Shown here: positions 24,279 through 36,292 of the stretch, in pieces
Layout: each line of letters opens with the position of its first letter
Position numbering within the stretch: the first letter of the stretch is position 1
Assembly (NCBI RefSeq): GCF_000220395.1
Contig: NW_004086135.1
Span: forward strand, 1 to 64,000
Source of the DNA: Ichthyophthirius multifiliis
Lineage: Eukaryota; Ciliophora; Oligohymenophorea; Hymenostomatida
Direction: 5' to 3'
Length of the DNA: 64,000 nucleotides
Program-made: the position numbers and the translations under genes
The notes under the pieces: model-generated
The model's database searches: none
What the model saw: only the letters and a program-made list of their open reading frames with translations
Told to the model about the DNA's origin: nothing

Positions 24279-26768
24279 CTATATATATCTATATATATTT
24301 ATATATATTAAAAAATATATATATATATACTTTTATGTATCTATATACATCTATATATATATATATACATCTATATATATCTATATATATCGATTTATAT
24401 CTATATATAGCTATATCTATATATATCTATATTTTTAATTAGTGATGAATATTAATTTTGAAAGCTCATCTTCACAAATGAATAAATATTCTTTAAAATT
24501 TATAAATAAAGAATTTGAAAATAAATATAATAGAAAAAGTATCTTATTATCTTTACCTTTTGATAGATATATTCTATATTTTACATTTATTACATTTGAC
24601 ATTTCATTTTTCATTATGTTATTTCTCGAAGATGATTATAATTAAATTGGTTTTAAATTTGTTATTTATTTGTCAATCAGTACTTTAATAATAATATGTG
24701 TATTACTAAGAAATTCTAATTTTTTCGAATCTTATTATTTAGTTTTTAATTATTTTATATTTACATTAAGAATTGCATAAGTATCATTTCTTTTAACTTA
24801 GACTACTATATAATTATAAATGGGAATTGTAATTATATTCGTTTACTTGTTTTATTTTATGAATAATATAAGATTCGAGCTCTAAATAATTACTTATTTT
24901 TCAATGCTAATATTTAATAGTATAACGTAAAAAAAATATTTTAATTAATAAAAAAATAATATTTATATAAAATAAAATAATTAAAAAAAGATTGATATAT
25001 AAAATAATTATGAGAAATAATTATGATTCTAAAGAAATATTAATATTTTATATATTAAATATATTCTCATGTACTATGTTAATAATTACTTTTATGTTTT
25101 ACATTAAATATTAAGTAAAAAAAAAAACAAATAATAAAATAAAATAAATAAAAAAGTAAACGATATATGATAGATTAAGTTATTTATCTGAATACAAACT
25201 AATAACATAAATGAACAAATTCAACGAAGTTTTATCTATTCTCCTTCCAAAATTTATTATCTAAATAATCTCTAGCGATTAATAAAATTCAATAAAAATC
25301 GAAAATTAAGTTTGTATTATATTTTGTGATATTTATAATTTCGATGAAATTATATAAAAAGAAAAACTTGAAGTAATAAAAATATTAGATAAATTATATA
25401 GAGTCTTTGATATTTTATGTAATTTAAATTCTCTTTAAAAAATAGAAACAGTCGGTAAAACCTACATGGCCTGTGGCGGAATCATTTAAAATTAAATAAA
25501 TAAAAATTCAGCAATTGAAAATAATTCTGTAAAATGTGTAATTAATTTTGCTTTTTAAATTCTTTAATATACTTCTACAATAAATTTTGGAAAAGAAAAA
25601 TAAAAAATTATCATGAAGTTAGGAATACATTTTGGATATGTAATAGCAGGTGTAATAGGTTATCACAAACCATAATTTTCCTTAATTGGAGATACTGTAA
25701 ATACTGCAAGTAGGGTTTGTAGTACTTCAGAACCTGGAAATGTAACTATTTCTTAATCCGCATTTACAAAAGTTAAAAATTGTAAAGATATTATGTTTAC
25801 AAGAAGAATTATAGAAGCTAAAGGAAAAGGAAATTTGGTCACTTATCAGGTACAAAAAAAAAAAAATTAAATTAAGATTTGTTTTAATAATAATAATTAT
25901 AATAAATTTGTAAAAATATTAATATAAATAATGAAAATGAAAAAGATTATGATAAAAAATAATTTTCAAACTAATAAAACAATTAGAAAAAAAAAAAAAT
26001 AATAAAAATGAACTCAAATTCGCCATAATAAATATAAAAGGAGTATTTTAAATCTTTATTTTATAATATGGAAAATTAATACAAAAATAAATTATCTATA
26101 TAAAAACCTTAATTTAATAAATTTAAATAAATAATTTAAGATAATTCTCAATCAAAATCTGAAACGAGTTAAAAATCTAAAGACGAAATATAAACTCATA
26201 ACTATGAAAGTCCTACTATAGTTATTAGAAGTTCACATACTAAGTATGGTAAAGATTAATTTAAATATCAATAATAAATAAGAAAAAGTATAAAAAGAAT
26301 ATATAAAAATGATATATATAATAAAAATGTTGCTAAAAATAATTTAGATGATATCTAAAAAATAAAAAAAAACTGTTCAAATAAAAACTAATAAATAAAA
26401 AAAAACAATATTTAAGATGAATAAAAAAAAGGATTAAATAAATAAAATATTTTTAGTAAATATCTGGATTATAAATTATTTATAAAATAATAAAAAGTAA
26501 AAAATAATAAATTTAAACAAAATTAAGAAGAAAGAGTAAATGAATACTAAATTAGATCAAAAACGATTTCTAAAGAGTAATCGAAGCAAAGTAATAATTA
26601 TATAAAGTTTTATATTAATTATATATCATAGATAAAGATATTTAATAAATTACAGATTCAAATCATAATATTTCATAACTAACATTAAATACAACAAACA
26701 AGTAATTTTAAATATAAAAAAAAAAAAATATAAAAAAAATATAAAAAAAAATATAAATATATATAAAT

Positions 26769-26814
<46 letters not shown>

Positions 26815-28491
26815 ATATATATTATATCTTTTATTAAAGGAAGAATTCTAATTTAGGTTAATAATAAATTCTTCATGTTTATCACTATTAAGAAATAAAT
26901 TAAAATATTGTTGTATAACACATTTAAAATTTTTAAAAACCAATTAAACTTTAAACATAAAAACTTAATTAGCTATTTGAACTTGAATTTAATAGTTTTA
27001 CTAAAAATTAAAATGAATAATATAATTTATATTTTAAAGACATAATATTTTTTTCTAATTAATTAAAAAAATAAGATATAATTGAAGAATTTTTTTAAAA
27101 CTAAATATATGAGTCATAAACAAGGCAACCTATTGAATATTAAATGTGGTTTATATATCAATGTATAAAAGTAATTTCCTTTCTAGTAGTAAATATAAAA
27201 TTAATAAAATTATTTATATAAGTAATGATAATAAAATGTTTTCTTTTACTATGTCATCTAATTGTATTAATTAAATATAAACAAATATTATAGATAAATT
27301 CTTTAAAAAAAACCAAGTTATTAATTTATAGTTTCTATATTTTTTAACAATTTATATTTCTATTCGAAACATTTTGCATAGATTTTTCCTAATACAAATT
27401 TTCATCTACATTTCAAAAATTAGACTCTTATTTTACTTTTGTGATTTATTCTTAATTCTATACCCAATATTTTATTGAAAAAGTAATAATTTTCCTCATT
27501 ATAATTCTCTTAGAGATAATTATATGCCTCCTAAAGGCAGAGTATTATAATTTAATTTAATTTTTAACCATCTCTATATCAGGCGCTGTTTATCATTTAA
27601 TAATGCATTATTTAATTATATAATTTAAAATCAAATGTTTTAATGATTTTAGAAATTTGGATTTTAAAAAACATTTATATAAACGTTTTTTAGTTAATCT
27701 ACTCCCGTCTCATTTAATGGATTAGTTTTTATTATAATAGAATGAATAATAAATCTAATTGAGTGATGTTTTGGAAAAAACGACTCTTCTATTCGCTGAT
27801 ATAGCTGGATTTACAAAATATTGTTCAGGCTAGGATCCTGAAAAAGTCCTTCATATGTTATAAAATATATTTGTTAGTAATCTTAAAATTGTTTTTTTAT
27901 ATATATTTATTGAATTATTTTTTTATAGAATTTGATAAATAATGCATAAATCATGATGTTTATAAAGTCTATACAATAGGAGATTGTTATGTTGTCATGG
28001 GAACAATAAATGCAAAGAAACGCTAGTATGAAGTTGAGGCTAAAAATGTTATTAATATGGCTTTTTCAATGATAAAAATTATATAGATCGCCTAAAAAGA
28101 AGGTTTTCCAGATATTGATATGAGAATAGGAATCCATACAGGAAATGTAATAGGAGGAGTAATAGGAACAGATATTGTTAGGTATGATATATATGGAGCA
28201 GATGTTTTAATTGCAAATAAAATGGAGTCTAATGGGGAAAAGGGTAAAGTTATGATAAGTGAAGCTACATATTAATTAGTTTATGAGTCTTTTGAAAATA
28301 TATATTAATTTATTGAAAGAAAGGAAAAAGTAGAAATAAAAGCACCTTTAGATAGGTAGATAATTGCTTATTTTGTAAGTCCTATTTAGTCTAGTGTTTT
28401 GGATATTAATAATTAGTAAAATAATAATTAAATAGAAAAATAATAATATTAATAAATTGATGAAGTCTTAAGATAAAATTAAAATTAGTGA
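19433..28491 (+). CDS. P4-ATPase-like/guanylyl cyclase fusion, copy 1
   Basis: Large multi-exon gene of the ciliate/apicomplexan guanylyl cyclase type. First exons: 19433-19468, 19510-19596, then from 19669. P4-ATPase-like part: [20 protein letters not shown] (about 20141), [16 protein letters not shown] (about 20518), a DLQVITHAFF block in place of DKTGTLT (about 21005-21034), an N-domain with CHKTIT and [25 protein letters not shown] (about 22637), then membrane segments to about 24020. Cyclase part: a membrane set (about 24440-25100), a C2-like domain (about 25210-25860) with [10 protein letters not shown] and [15 protein letters not shown], a Q/K-rich linker, a second membrane set, and a C1-like domain (about 27740-28380) with [12 protein letters not shown] and TIGDCYVV. 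Intron 27877-27928 splits the last. Glu and Ser at the purine-selecting positions indicate GTP. Not all exon borders are solved. Confidence 0.9.
22514..22574. repeat. (AT)n microsatellite, intronic
   Basis: Interrupted AT run inside an intron of the first guanylyl cyclase gene, after the N-domain segment ending IKEIIN. No coding meaning. Confidence 0.85.
23167..23208. repeat. (AT)n microsatellite, intronic
   Basis: About 40 bases of uninterrupted AT repeat, inside an intron between the ATPase-like P-domain region and its C-terminal membrane segments. Confidence 0.85.
24227..24436. repeat. Interrupted ATAT/CTAT array, probably intronic
   Basis: About 210 bases of (AT)n broken by regular C, with CTATATAT units repeated more than ten times. 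It separates the last membrane segments of the ATPase-like part from the cyclase part, which resumes at about 24445. It is the longest low-complexity block in the window. Confidence 0.85.
26755..26822. repeat. (AT)n microsatellite, intronic
   Basis: AT repeat with a few AAAT and GTAT interruptions, in the linker region between the two cyclase domains of the first guanylyl cyclase gene. Confidence 0.8.
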
Positions 28492-28712
28492 AATATTAAA
28501 TTAAAATATAAATTATATACATATATTTGGATTATTTAAAAATTTACCTAATTAAATATACATAAAGTGCTTTTTTTTATATATATATATATAAGAATTT
28601 TCAGATATTTTATATATAAATATAAATTATATTACTTTATTAAATTTTTACTTTTTTATTTATATAATATTATTAATAAAGAAATTAAAACTTTAAAAAA
28701 AAAAATATTAAA

Positions 28713-29384
28713 ATGGGATAAAATTGTTAATCATGTTATTATAATAGAAAAAAATAACAGAACAATATCATTTTTGATGTGCATAAAAATGGTTTAGCAA
28801 TAGCTTTTTAATCATTAATAGAAAAAAACTGTTAAGGAATTCGTAGTAAACTAAAAGAATTAGAAATAATTTCCCAAAACTATTCTTTTAATCATCCTTG
28901 TTGTTATTTTGACCCAAATTATTTATAATAAGCACATAGTCTTATTGAATTTCAAACTACAGGATCTAATTATAATATGTATACAGGTTTAGCGAATGCT
29001 TTTTTTGAAGAATTGTAATATTTAACAGAAGAATAAATTATTTAAAATAGTGATTAATACGAAGTTATTGTTTTAATTATTTTTGGATAACAAATACACC
29101 CGTTTACAATAAAAAAAAAAAAAAATGGATACATTATACATGATGTTTTTTAATGTTCAGATAAAAATAAATCATATAAGGGCTTGAATTGTAAAGAAAT
29201 ATATATTGATTCATAAACAAAATTTGAATAGTATATGAATATTATAGGAACACATTATTTTCAACTTTATCTGAATATTACAAATCATAAAGTTTAATTA
29301 ATTGCGTTTTAAAAAATAAACTTTAAAAGTTAAAGCTATCTTTAAGAAAGCTTTAGAAGTTTAAATACATCATATATTTAATGA
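28713..29384 (+). CDS. Met-Gly-start protein, likely lipid-anchored, unknown
   Basis: A 223-codon intron-free frame (TAA/TAG as Gln) ending in TGA, 222 bases downstream of the guanylyl cyclase stop on the same strand. It starts MGQNCQSC, so Gly2 could be N-myristoylated and Cys5/Cys8 palmitoylated. This is inference from the sequence. The body has HPCCYFDPNYLQQAHSLIEF, NYNMYTGLANAFFEELQYL and a Lys run encoded by a 15-A stretch that keeps the frame. I do not recognise a family. The well-spaced aromatic, Cys and Gly residues and the continuous frame show it is a real gene. Confidence 0.75.
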
Positions 29385-29513
29385 GTTTTATAATAAATAA
29401 AATTATATAATTAATATTAAAAATATTTAAGTATTGTAATTTTAGTTTTTTTGTTTATAATACTGAATACTGAAGTTTTAATAAGTAAAGTAATGAATAA
29501 ATAAATATTTATT

Positions 29514-29555
<42 letters not shown>

Positions 29556-29983
29556 ATATATTTAGTTATAATAAAATGGAATATATTTTTATTTTATAAA
29601 TTTTTTTTTTGATTAATATATATTTATTATAATTATTTATAAATTTTAAATTATTTTATAATTATTTGTTTTTTTTTATTATAGGAAATAATTTTATTTC
29701 TATATATTTTATAATTATTAAAAATATATTTAATATAAAGAAAAATCTTAATAATTTTTTATAGTACAAATTAAATAATTAATTTATATAATTACATTGA
29801 TTTTTATCTCTTAAAATAATATATCTTAATATTTAATTTTTAAATTTCAAAATATTTTATTTTTGAAACTAATTATTATTTATATTTATATTTATATTTG
29901 TCAATTTTGTTTTTTAATTAATATAATATAAATAAAACATATAAATACATTTTTTTATAGATAAAATATATAAGAAAATAAAT
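29385..29983. other. Intergenic AT-rich stretch
   Basis: Contains an (AT)n run at about 29520-29562 and nothing else recognisable. Confidence 0.6.
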
Positions 29984-31707
29984 ATGGGAAATAATTAAGC
30001 AAAAAAATAAAACAAATAAAGAAGCCAAACTCCTACTATTGAAAAAACCAATAATTTCGACTTAACTCCAAAACAAGTCGGAAACGGAAACTAGTAACCC
30101 TTGGTTAGACTATTAAAAAATGAAGTTTAAAACTTTAAAACTTAATAAAATGAAAATTCATAATAAACAAATACAAATTAATATTTATAAAATGCACTAT
30201 AATATAATGAATAAAATTAAAATTAAACCAAGACTTCATAATCTTAATAATTACAATATAATCAAAGTCAAATTAACCAATAATAATAACAAAATAATTA
30301 GCAAATAAACTAAAATTAGCCTAAATTATCAGTAACTTCAAATGATTTATTCCATCAAAACTAAGCTTAAAATAATAAACAATAGGAAAGTTTAAAAAAG
30401 TAAAGTAGTAATAATTTAAAATTAAGTAGATATAAAGATATAATATAAATATAATAAGTATAATAATCATAAAATTAATTTAATAATTATGTAAATAATA
30501 GCAGAATATAAAAACAAAAAAATACTTAATAATCGCTTATTTAATAATAAAGTTAATAAAAAAGCATTAGATAATAAAAACATAATGATAATACTGTTTT
30601 TAAAAGTCATGATCAATTAATAATTCCAACAAATAAAAAAGTATAAGACTCTATCAATAATAAATTGATATAAATCAAAAAAACATTAGAATTTTCAAAT
30701 GATTATAAGCAGTTTTGTAATTTAATTTATAATAATTCTGAATCATTTGCTTAATTGAGTAATTTTATAATAAACCAAAACGTAATTCAAGATATTTCAA
30801 ATGAACAACCCGAATAGTAATAATTAAATAGACTCACATTTGGAAAAAATTAAAATAATTTAGGACTTCTTAAAAAACTTATTGCAATAAATTAAATAGA
30901 AGATTCATGTATTCCAAAAATAGACTTTATATTTATTTCATAAAATATAAATTTCAAAAAAACATCTATAAGGAGTACTAGTAATATCAAAAGTAGTATA
31001 AAGGAAGCAAATAAATATTAAATTTTAATAAATTAAATTCCATAATAAAGTGAAAATATTAATAGTTAAAATATACTTGCTTCTAATTTATATAAAAGTA
31101 ATAATAATAGTCAACCTAATTTTCATAACACATCACCTTTATAGACTAAAAATAGTCATTTTTTTAAATCTTAATATAATTATTAAATTGTAGAAAAACC
31201 AGAATAAAATTAATAAACTTAAAGTTTTTAATAATATTATTAATAATCTTCAAATTTATTAAAAAGTTAATCTCCTTAAAAATCAATTAAAATTAATAAT
31301 TCAGAAGATTAATTAAAAATAGAATTACTAAAATAAACTGAAATCGTACCTATTACACATTAGAATTCTAATGAATTAAATAAAAACTAAGGTTTTTAAT
31401 AAGTAAGTATTATTAATTTAATGGAAAGTTAAGTTTTTTCATAAATCGATTAAAAAAATAATGAATAAAATTAAAAAAAATATGTCGATTAAAATTAGAT
31501 TTTAGAAAATCAAATAAATCAAAAAGAAATTGAATGTAAATTTATTGATGAATAAATATAAGAGAAAAAAAATATAATATTAAATAAATAACAATAAATA
31601 AAACAAAAAATCATGTCTGATAAAAATAATATGTAATCACAATAATAACTAAATCCACAACAACAACTACAATAACAACAATAATAATAATAATAGTAAT
31701 AATAATA

Positions 31708-31752
<45 letters not shown>

Positions 31753-32953
31753 GTAAAATCAAATTAAAAAAGCATTAAATAATCCATACTTTATGTATAA
31801 TAATAGTAAAATCAAATTAAAAAAAGCATTAAATAATCCATACTTTATGTATAAGAAAATCCAGACAATAGAAATATAGAAAAAGATAAATATACCTAAT
31901 TATATTATGAAAGTTTAAAATATAAAAATTAGTACTAAAAAAAAAAGAACTTTAAAAAGAATCTTATAAAAAGACTCTTTACTAAGATATTAATGTTATT
32001 CCAAGCAATTTAATAAAGCCTAAATATAACTTAACCGATTATTAATAGCATAATTCTTAAGAAGAAAATAGAAATATTTCACCTTTATAAAATTTTATTA
32101 ATTTATAAGAAAATTACAAAGAAAAAAAGAAATAAAATTAAAGCAGTTAATAATTACAACATCATTTATAATAGAATTCATAACAATAGAAAATAAATAC
32201 ATTTATCGAAGATCCAATAGTTGAAAAAAAGAATCAATAGCATAATTTTTTACAAAAAAATTAATAAATTAATAGAATGGCATATACATAAAATAGTGAT
32301 AATTATACTGATTAAGAAGAAGAAGATGAAGAACAATAAAATTCTAGTGATGATGATATTTAGAATTCAATTTAAAAAAGTCCTATCTAAATAAAAATGA
32401 ACTTAAATTAATTTAAAAAAAAATAATAAGATTCTTAATTTTCTCAAAGTAAAAATACAAATGAAGAAGAATCTGCAATTCCTATATAAATCGATATTAA
32501 AAAATTTAAATAAAATGCAAATAATAATAATTAAAATAAACATATTAATTTTAACGTTTATAATGATAATAATAATTATAAAAATACAGAAAAAATGAGT
32601 AGTTTTTATAAAAAAAGTTAAATTTAGTAATTACCCTAATTATAGTTATAAAATACTAATTCGGTATCAAATTCAGAAAAAGAAGGCGAAAAAATAATTT
32701 AAAGTATCTAAAATGATATATAAAATTTAAAAGGTAAGATATTGAAAAAAATAGAATCTATGAATGAATTAGAATAATCAAATATTTCTATAAATTCTAA
32801 AAAAAATTAAATATTCAAAAGTAGTAAATAGAATTTTAATAAAAGATATAATAATGATGATAGTTAGGAATATATTTATAATAATAATTCTAATGATTTT
32901 GAAGAACCAACCTAAATTAAAATTGATTTAAATAAATATAAAAAAAATAATGA
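29984..32953 (+). CDS. Long Q/N-rich protein with polyglutamine tract, unknown
   Basis: Starts MGNNQAKKQNKQ and stays open with TAA/TAG as Gln for about 1.8 kb in one frame. Composition is dominated by Gln, Asn, Ser and Lys. A polyGln tract (about 31655-31750) is made of mixed CAA, TAA and TAG codons. The frame then breaks at a tandem duplication (about 31751-31856) and again at a 10-A run near 31937-31946. Downstream a clean frame resumes (DINVIPSNLIKPKYNLTDY ... EEEDEEQQNSSDDD ... LEQSNISINSKK). One further slip in an 8-A run (32940-32947) would put the gene end at the TGA at 32951. I read the breaks as homopolymer errors. No domain is recognised. Gly2 makes N-myristoylation possible. Confidence 0.6.
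31655..31750 (+). repeat. Trinucleotide repeat encoding polyglutamine
   Basis: Run of CAA, TAA and TAG codons, mostly (TAA)n/(TAG)n in the reading frame. All three mean Gln in this code, so the tract is coding in spite of looking like a stop-codon array. Confidence 0.8.
31751..31856 (+). repeat. Tandem duplication inside the Q-rich gene
   Basis: Two copies of a block containing catactttatgtataa. The first copy is 53 bases because it has six A where the second has seven. A 54-base unit would be an in-frame 18-codon duplication, so the missing A is probably an error or a recent slip. Confidence 0.8.
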
Positions 32954-33218
32954 TTAATTATTATTTTTTTATATATATATATATACATTTTATTTCATAT
33001 TTGTTTTATATTTTTCTTATTTATTTAATTTTTCAAAAATATTTTTTTTAATATAACGAAAAATCAAATATATATATATTTTTTTAAAAAATATCTAAAT
33101 AATGATAAATTTTTATAAAAGAGAATATAAATAATAAATATGTAATTTATTTAATTAATAAAAAATAATTAATAATATTTAAAACAAAAAATAAACATTT
33201 TCCTAAAATCCCTTTTTA

Positions 33219-35250
33219 TCATTCGTTTTATTCACTTTCAACTTATTTATCCTTTATTAAATAAATATAAAAAAATTTTAAAAAAATAAGATTACATTTT
33301 CCATTAATAGTTTAATTTAATTTTCCAAATTTTCTTTTTCCTTTATTATTTCTTAACTATTTAATTATTATTTCTCAATAGTTTCAGACTTTTATCTAAT
33401 AATATTTTAAAGTTAATTAATTTCTAACTTACAATTAGTATAAATCTATTTAACATCCACAACTTAAGATCTAAGATTGATAATTTCTTACTAATGATCT
33501 AATAAATTTTCATTATTTTTATCTTAGAATTACTTATTTTCTTCCATAATTTATTTTGTATAAATTTCTTATTATTCCAATTTTTTATTTAAAATTTTAA
33601 GTTATTCTTATTAATCTTAAACTAATTTAACATTTTCCTTAGTATATTAATTATAATTATTCTTCAAATACTAAATTGATTATTAATAATATTAAAGTTA
33701 TTTTTACAAATCTTAATTTTATTTTTATATTTCTTAGTTTTGATTTTATAATTCTTAATTTTATTTTTAAGATTCTTAATATTATTTTTAAATTTCAGAA
33801 ATCTATAATTTTTTCTCTATTTCAGAATGTTATAATTATTATTTTTATAATTCCAAATTTTATATTTATTAAGAGTTTTATTTTTAGAATTCCGAACTAG
33901 TCTTCTAAAGCAAATCCTAATAATTTTTTAGAATTTAATTTTTTTCCTTTACCTAATCATCGGCTTGTTTTAACTTTTATTTATATTAATTTTCTAAATT
34001 AGTCCATTTTAAACCTTCTTATTCATATTTTGTTTACAAACCTAAAATTTATTAACCTTTTTCAGCTATTTCTTATGCTTATTTTTAAGTTAACTATTAA
34101 AAGCTTTTATTTTCTTAGGTTAAATTTTTGTTCTTTTCTTAAGATTAGGATTAGTAAAAGTCCATTTGTTAAAACTTTTAATTAGAAATTTAAATTTCTT
34201 CTTACATTTTTTAATTTTCCTAGTATAATTATTATACCTTTTATTCTATTTTTTAAATCATTCCTTTATAATTAGCATTTTCCTATTCGAACTTTTTTAA
34301 AGACTCAGTATTTTTTAATTATTCATTGTATTTTTCCTCGAAGTTTTTAGATTTATTCATAAATTCATTTAATTTATTAGTTTAATCATTAAACTTTTAT
34401 TATAAGTCTTTCAAAAGCTATTATAATTAAAAATTTTGATTAATTAAATCACCTTATTTAATATTACTTTATTAAAATTATTCAACATTACTTTACAGGC
34501 TAATATATTTCTCATTTAATTATTTATTTTCTAATTCTAAGTTATTAATTTCTTATTATTTAATTTAAATTTATTTTTAGTTTTCTTTCAAAAACTCTTA
34601 CTTTTCAAAATTAAATTAAATTTTTAATTTTTCGATTTCATTTAATTAATGTTAAAAATTGAAATTTTCTTAATTACTTTCGTTAAAAAAATTCGCTTCT
34701 TAATATTATTTTAATTTAGAATTTTCCTACTTTTAAATTGCCAATTATTATTCATTTTCATTTAACAAAAGTTACAGTTTGTGATTTTCCTCAAGTAAAA
34801 GTTAAATTTTTTATTCAATATTTTCATATTAATCAATGCTTGGTTGTGAAAATTAAATTTTTTATTCTAATTATGAATTTAATTTGTCATTTTCAACAAT
34901 TAATAATTTCATTTTTTATTCAAGAATTTCTATATGTTTTTTATCATTCTAATATTAAACCTATTTATATTTGTATAAATATATATATATTTATGAATAT
35001 TAAAAATTTTAATTAAAATAAATACATTTAAAGCTTAGTATTTATTATAATAATTATCTTTATCTTATTAGTAATTTTAAATATTTGGTTGCTTATAAGG
35101 AGAAGGTTAAACACTTAAATCTACGTTTTATTAATTATATTATGTATAATTTATTCTACTACCTTATGCTTACACTGTACCATTTAAATTACTATTATTA
35201 TTTCCTAATACCTGTAGTTATTTTTATCCTCCTATTCCTGTAAAAGCCAT
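33219..35250 (-). CDS. Long coiled-coil protein, function unknown
   Basis: Starts MAFTGIGGQKQLQVLGNNN and runs to a TGA at 33219-33221. After about 75 residues of Gly/Gln/Asn-rich head there is an intron (a GTATTT... stretch ending TAG, near 34960-35025). After that comes about 550 residues of nearly continuous coiled coil, rich in Glu, Gln, Lys, Leu and Asn. A second intron near the 3' end follows KLLMEN and leaves a last exon DKQVESEQNE. A stretch of exact heptads (QNQELQN, QNQEIQK, QNQDLQK) is encoded by 21-base repeats near 33690-33790. No motor or other domain is seen. It could be a cytoskeletal, basal-body or tethering protein, and nothing in the sequence decides between these. Confidence 0.8.
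33690..33800 (-). repeat. 21-base repeats encoding exact heptads
   Basis: Diverged 21-base units in the coiled-coil gene, visible on the plus strand as repeated attcttaatttta-type blocks. They translate on the minus strand to x-QNQE[LI]Q heptads. Confidence 0.7.
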
Positions 35251-36223
35251 TTATCTAGATGATTCAGATTTTTATATAGGCTATTAGTTGTATTTTTAAT
35301 ATTATTGTGTCTATTGAAATTAATAGTTTTATAATTATTAATGCTATTATTACAAATATTGTTAGGGCTTTAATGTTAAATTTTATTACATTTTTTTTTT
35401 CCTATATTTTTAAATTTATTACTTTTTATTTTTTATTTTTTTATTTTTTTTAAAAAAAAATAATTAATATTAAAAAAAAAAAAATTTCCAAATAAAAAAA
35501 TAAATTAATAACATTGTTAAAAAAATAATATGTTTGTTTTTTTAAACTGCTTTTGATATTTATAAAAGTTTATAATAAAATACATAATATTATATTTAAA
35601 TGTATTTCTTTTATAAATATATATTTAAATTATAAAATTTTATTATTTTAATATCATTTGTATATAATAAATAAATTTATTTTTTTATTCCAAATATATA
35701 TTATTATCAAATTTTATATAAGAATTTTTATTTTCATTTAAATTATTTTATTTTGCTTAAAATTTATATAACTTAGTTTATATATTTAAGAAACATTTTA
35801 ATATATATATATATTTTTTTCTATTTCATTAATTAAAATGAATTGAATTTATTTTAAGTTTTTTATAAAAAAAAAATAATAATTTTAAAAATTGTTTAAT
35901 CTTATTTTTTTATTTTTCAATATTTATATGAATTTATATGATATAATATAAAAAAGTAATTTTTTAATATAAATTGCAAATTTAATTTTCTGTTTAGAAA
36001 TATTAATAAAAACTAATTATTAATATCCATATTAAAATTATAAGATTATTGTTAAATTATAATAATTATAATATATTTTATATTAATAATATAATATTTT
36101 AATATAAAAACTAAATTAATATATAATACAAAAATATATAGATTTTTTCATTTCTATATATATATATTATTTTTATAACTTAATAAAAAAATTATATATA
36201 ATAAAATAAATTAATAAAAAAAA
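35251..36223. other. Divergent intergenic region
   Basis: Lies between the minus-strand coiled-coil gene and the plus-strand eL41 frame. Nearly pure A/T. I searched it for a short first exon ending ATGAG or ATGAGAG followed by GT that could start eL41 and found none. Confidence 0.5.
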
Positions 36224-36292
36224 TTGAGAGAAAAGTGGAGAAAGAAAAGAATGAGAAGACTTAGAAGAAAAAGAAGAAGAGCGAGAAAATGA
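36224..36292 (+). CDS. Ribosomal protein eL41 (no ATG visible)
   Basis: A purine-rich island in A/T desert encodes REKWRKKRMRRLRRKRRRARK followed by TGA. This matches the tiny, extremely basic eL41 of the large ribosomal subunit (about 25 aa elsewhere, MRxKWRKKRMRRLKRKRRK...). The codon in the Met1 position reads TTG (36224-36226), not ATG. Either the start lies on an unseen upstream exon, the base is a sequencing error, TTG is used, or translation begins at the internal ATG (36251). The tail is about three residues shorter than usual. The family match is strong despite the size because nearly every residue aligns. Confidence 0.8.
   Translation: MREKWRKKRMRRLRRKRRRARK

Noticed and set aside
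30120-30308. Lys/Asn-rich frame inside the long Q/N-rich gene
   Set aside because: Standard-code shadow of a frame that stays open for 1.8 kb with TAA/TAG as Gln.
33676-35016. Plus-strand hydrophobic frames rich in Ile and Phe
   Set aside because: Antisense of the Asn/Lys/Glu-rich coiled-coil gene. Antisense of such codons always looks like Ile/Phe/Leu.
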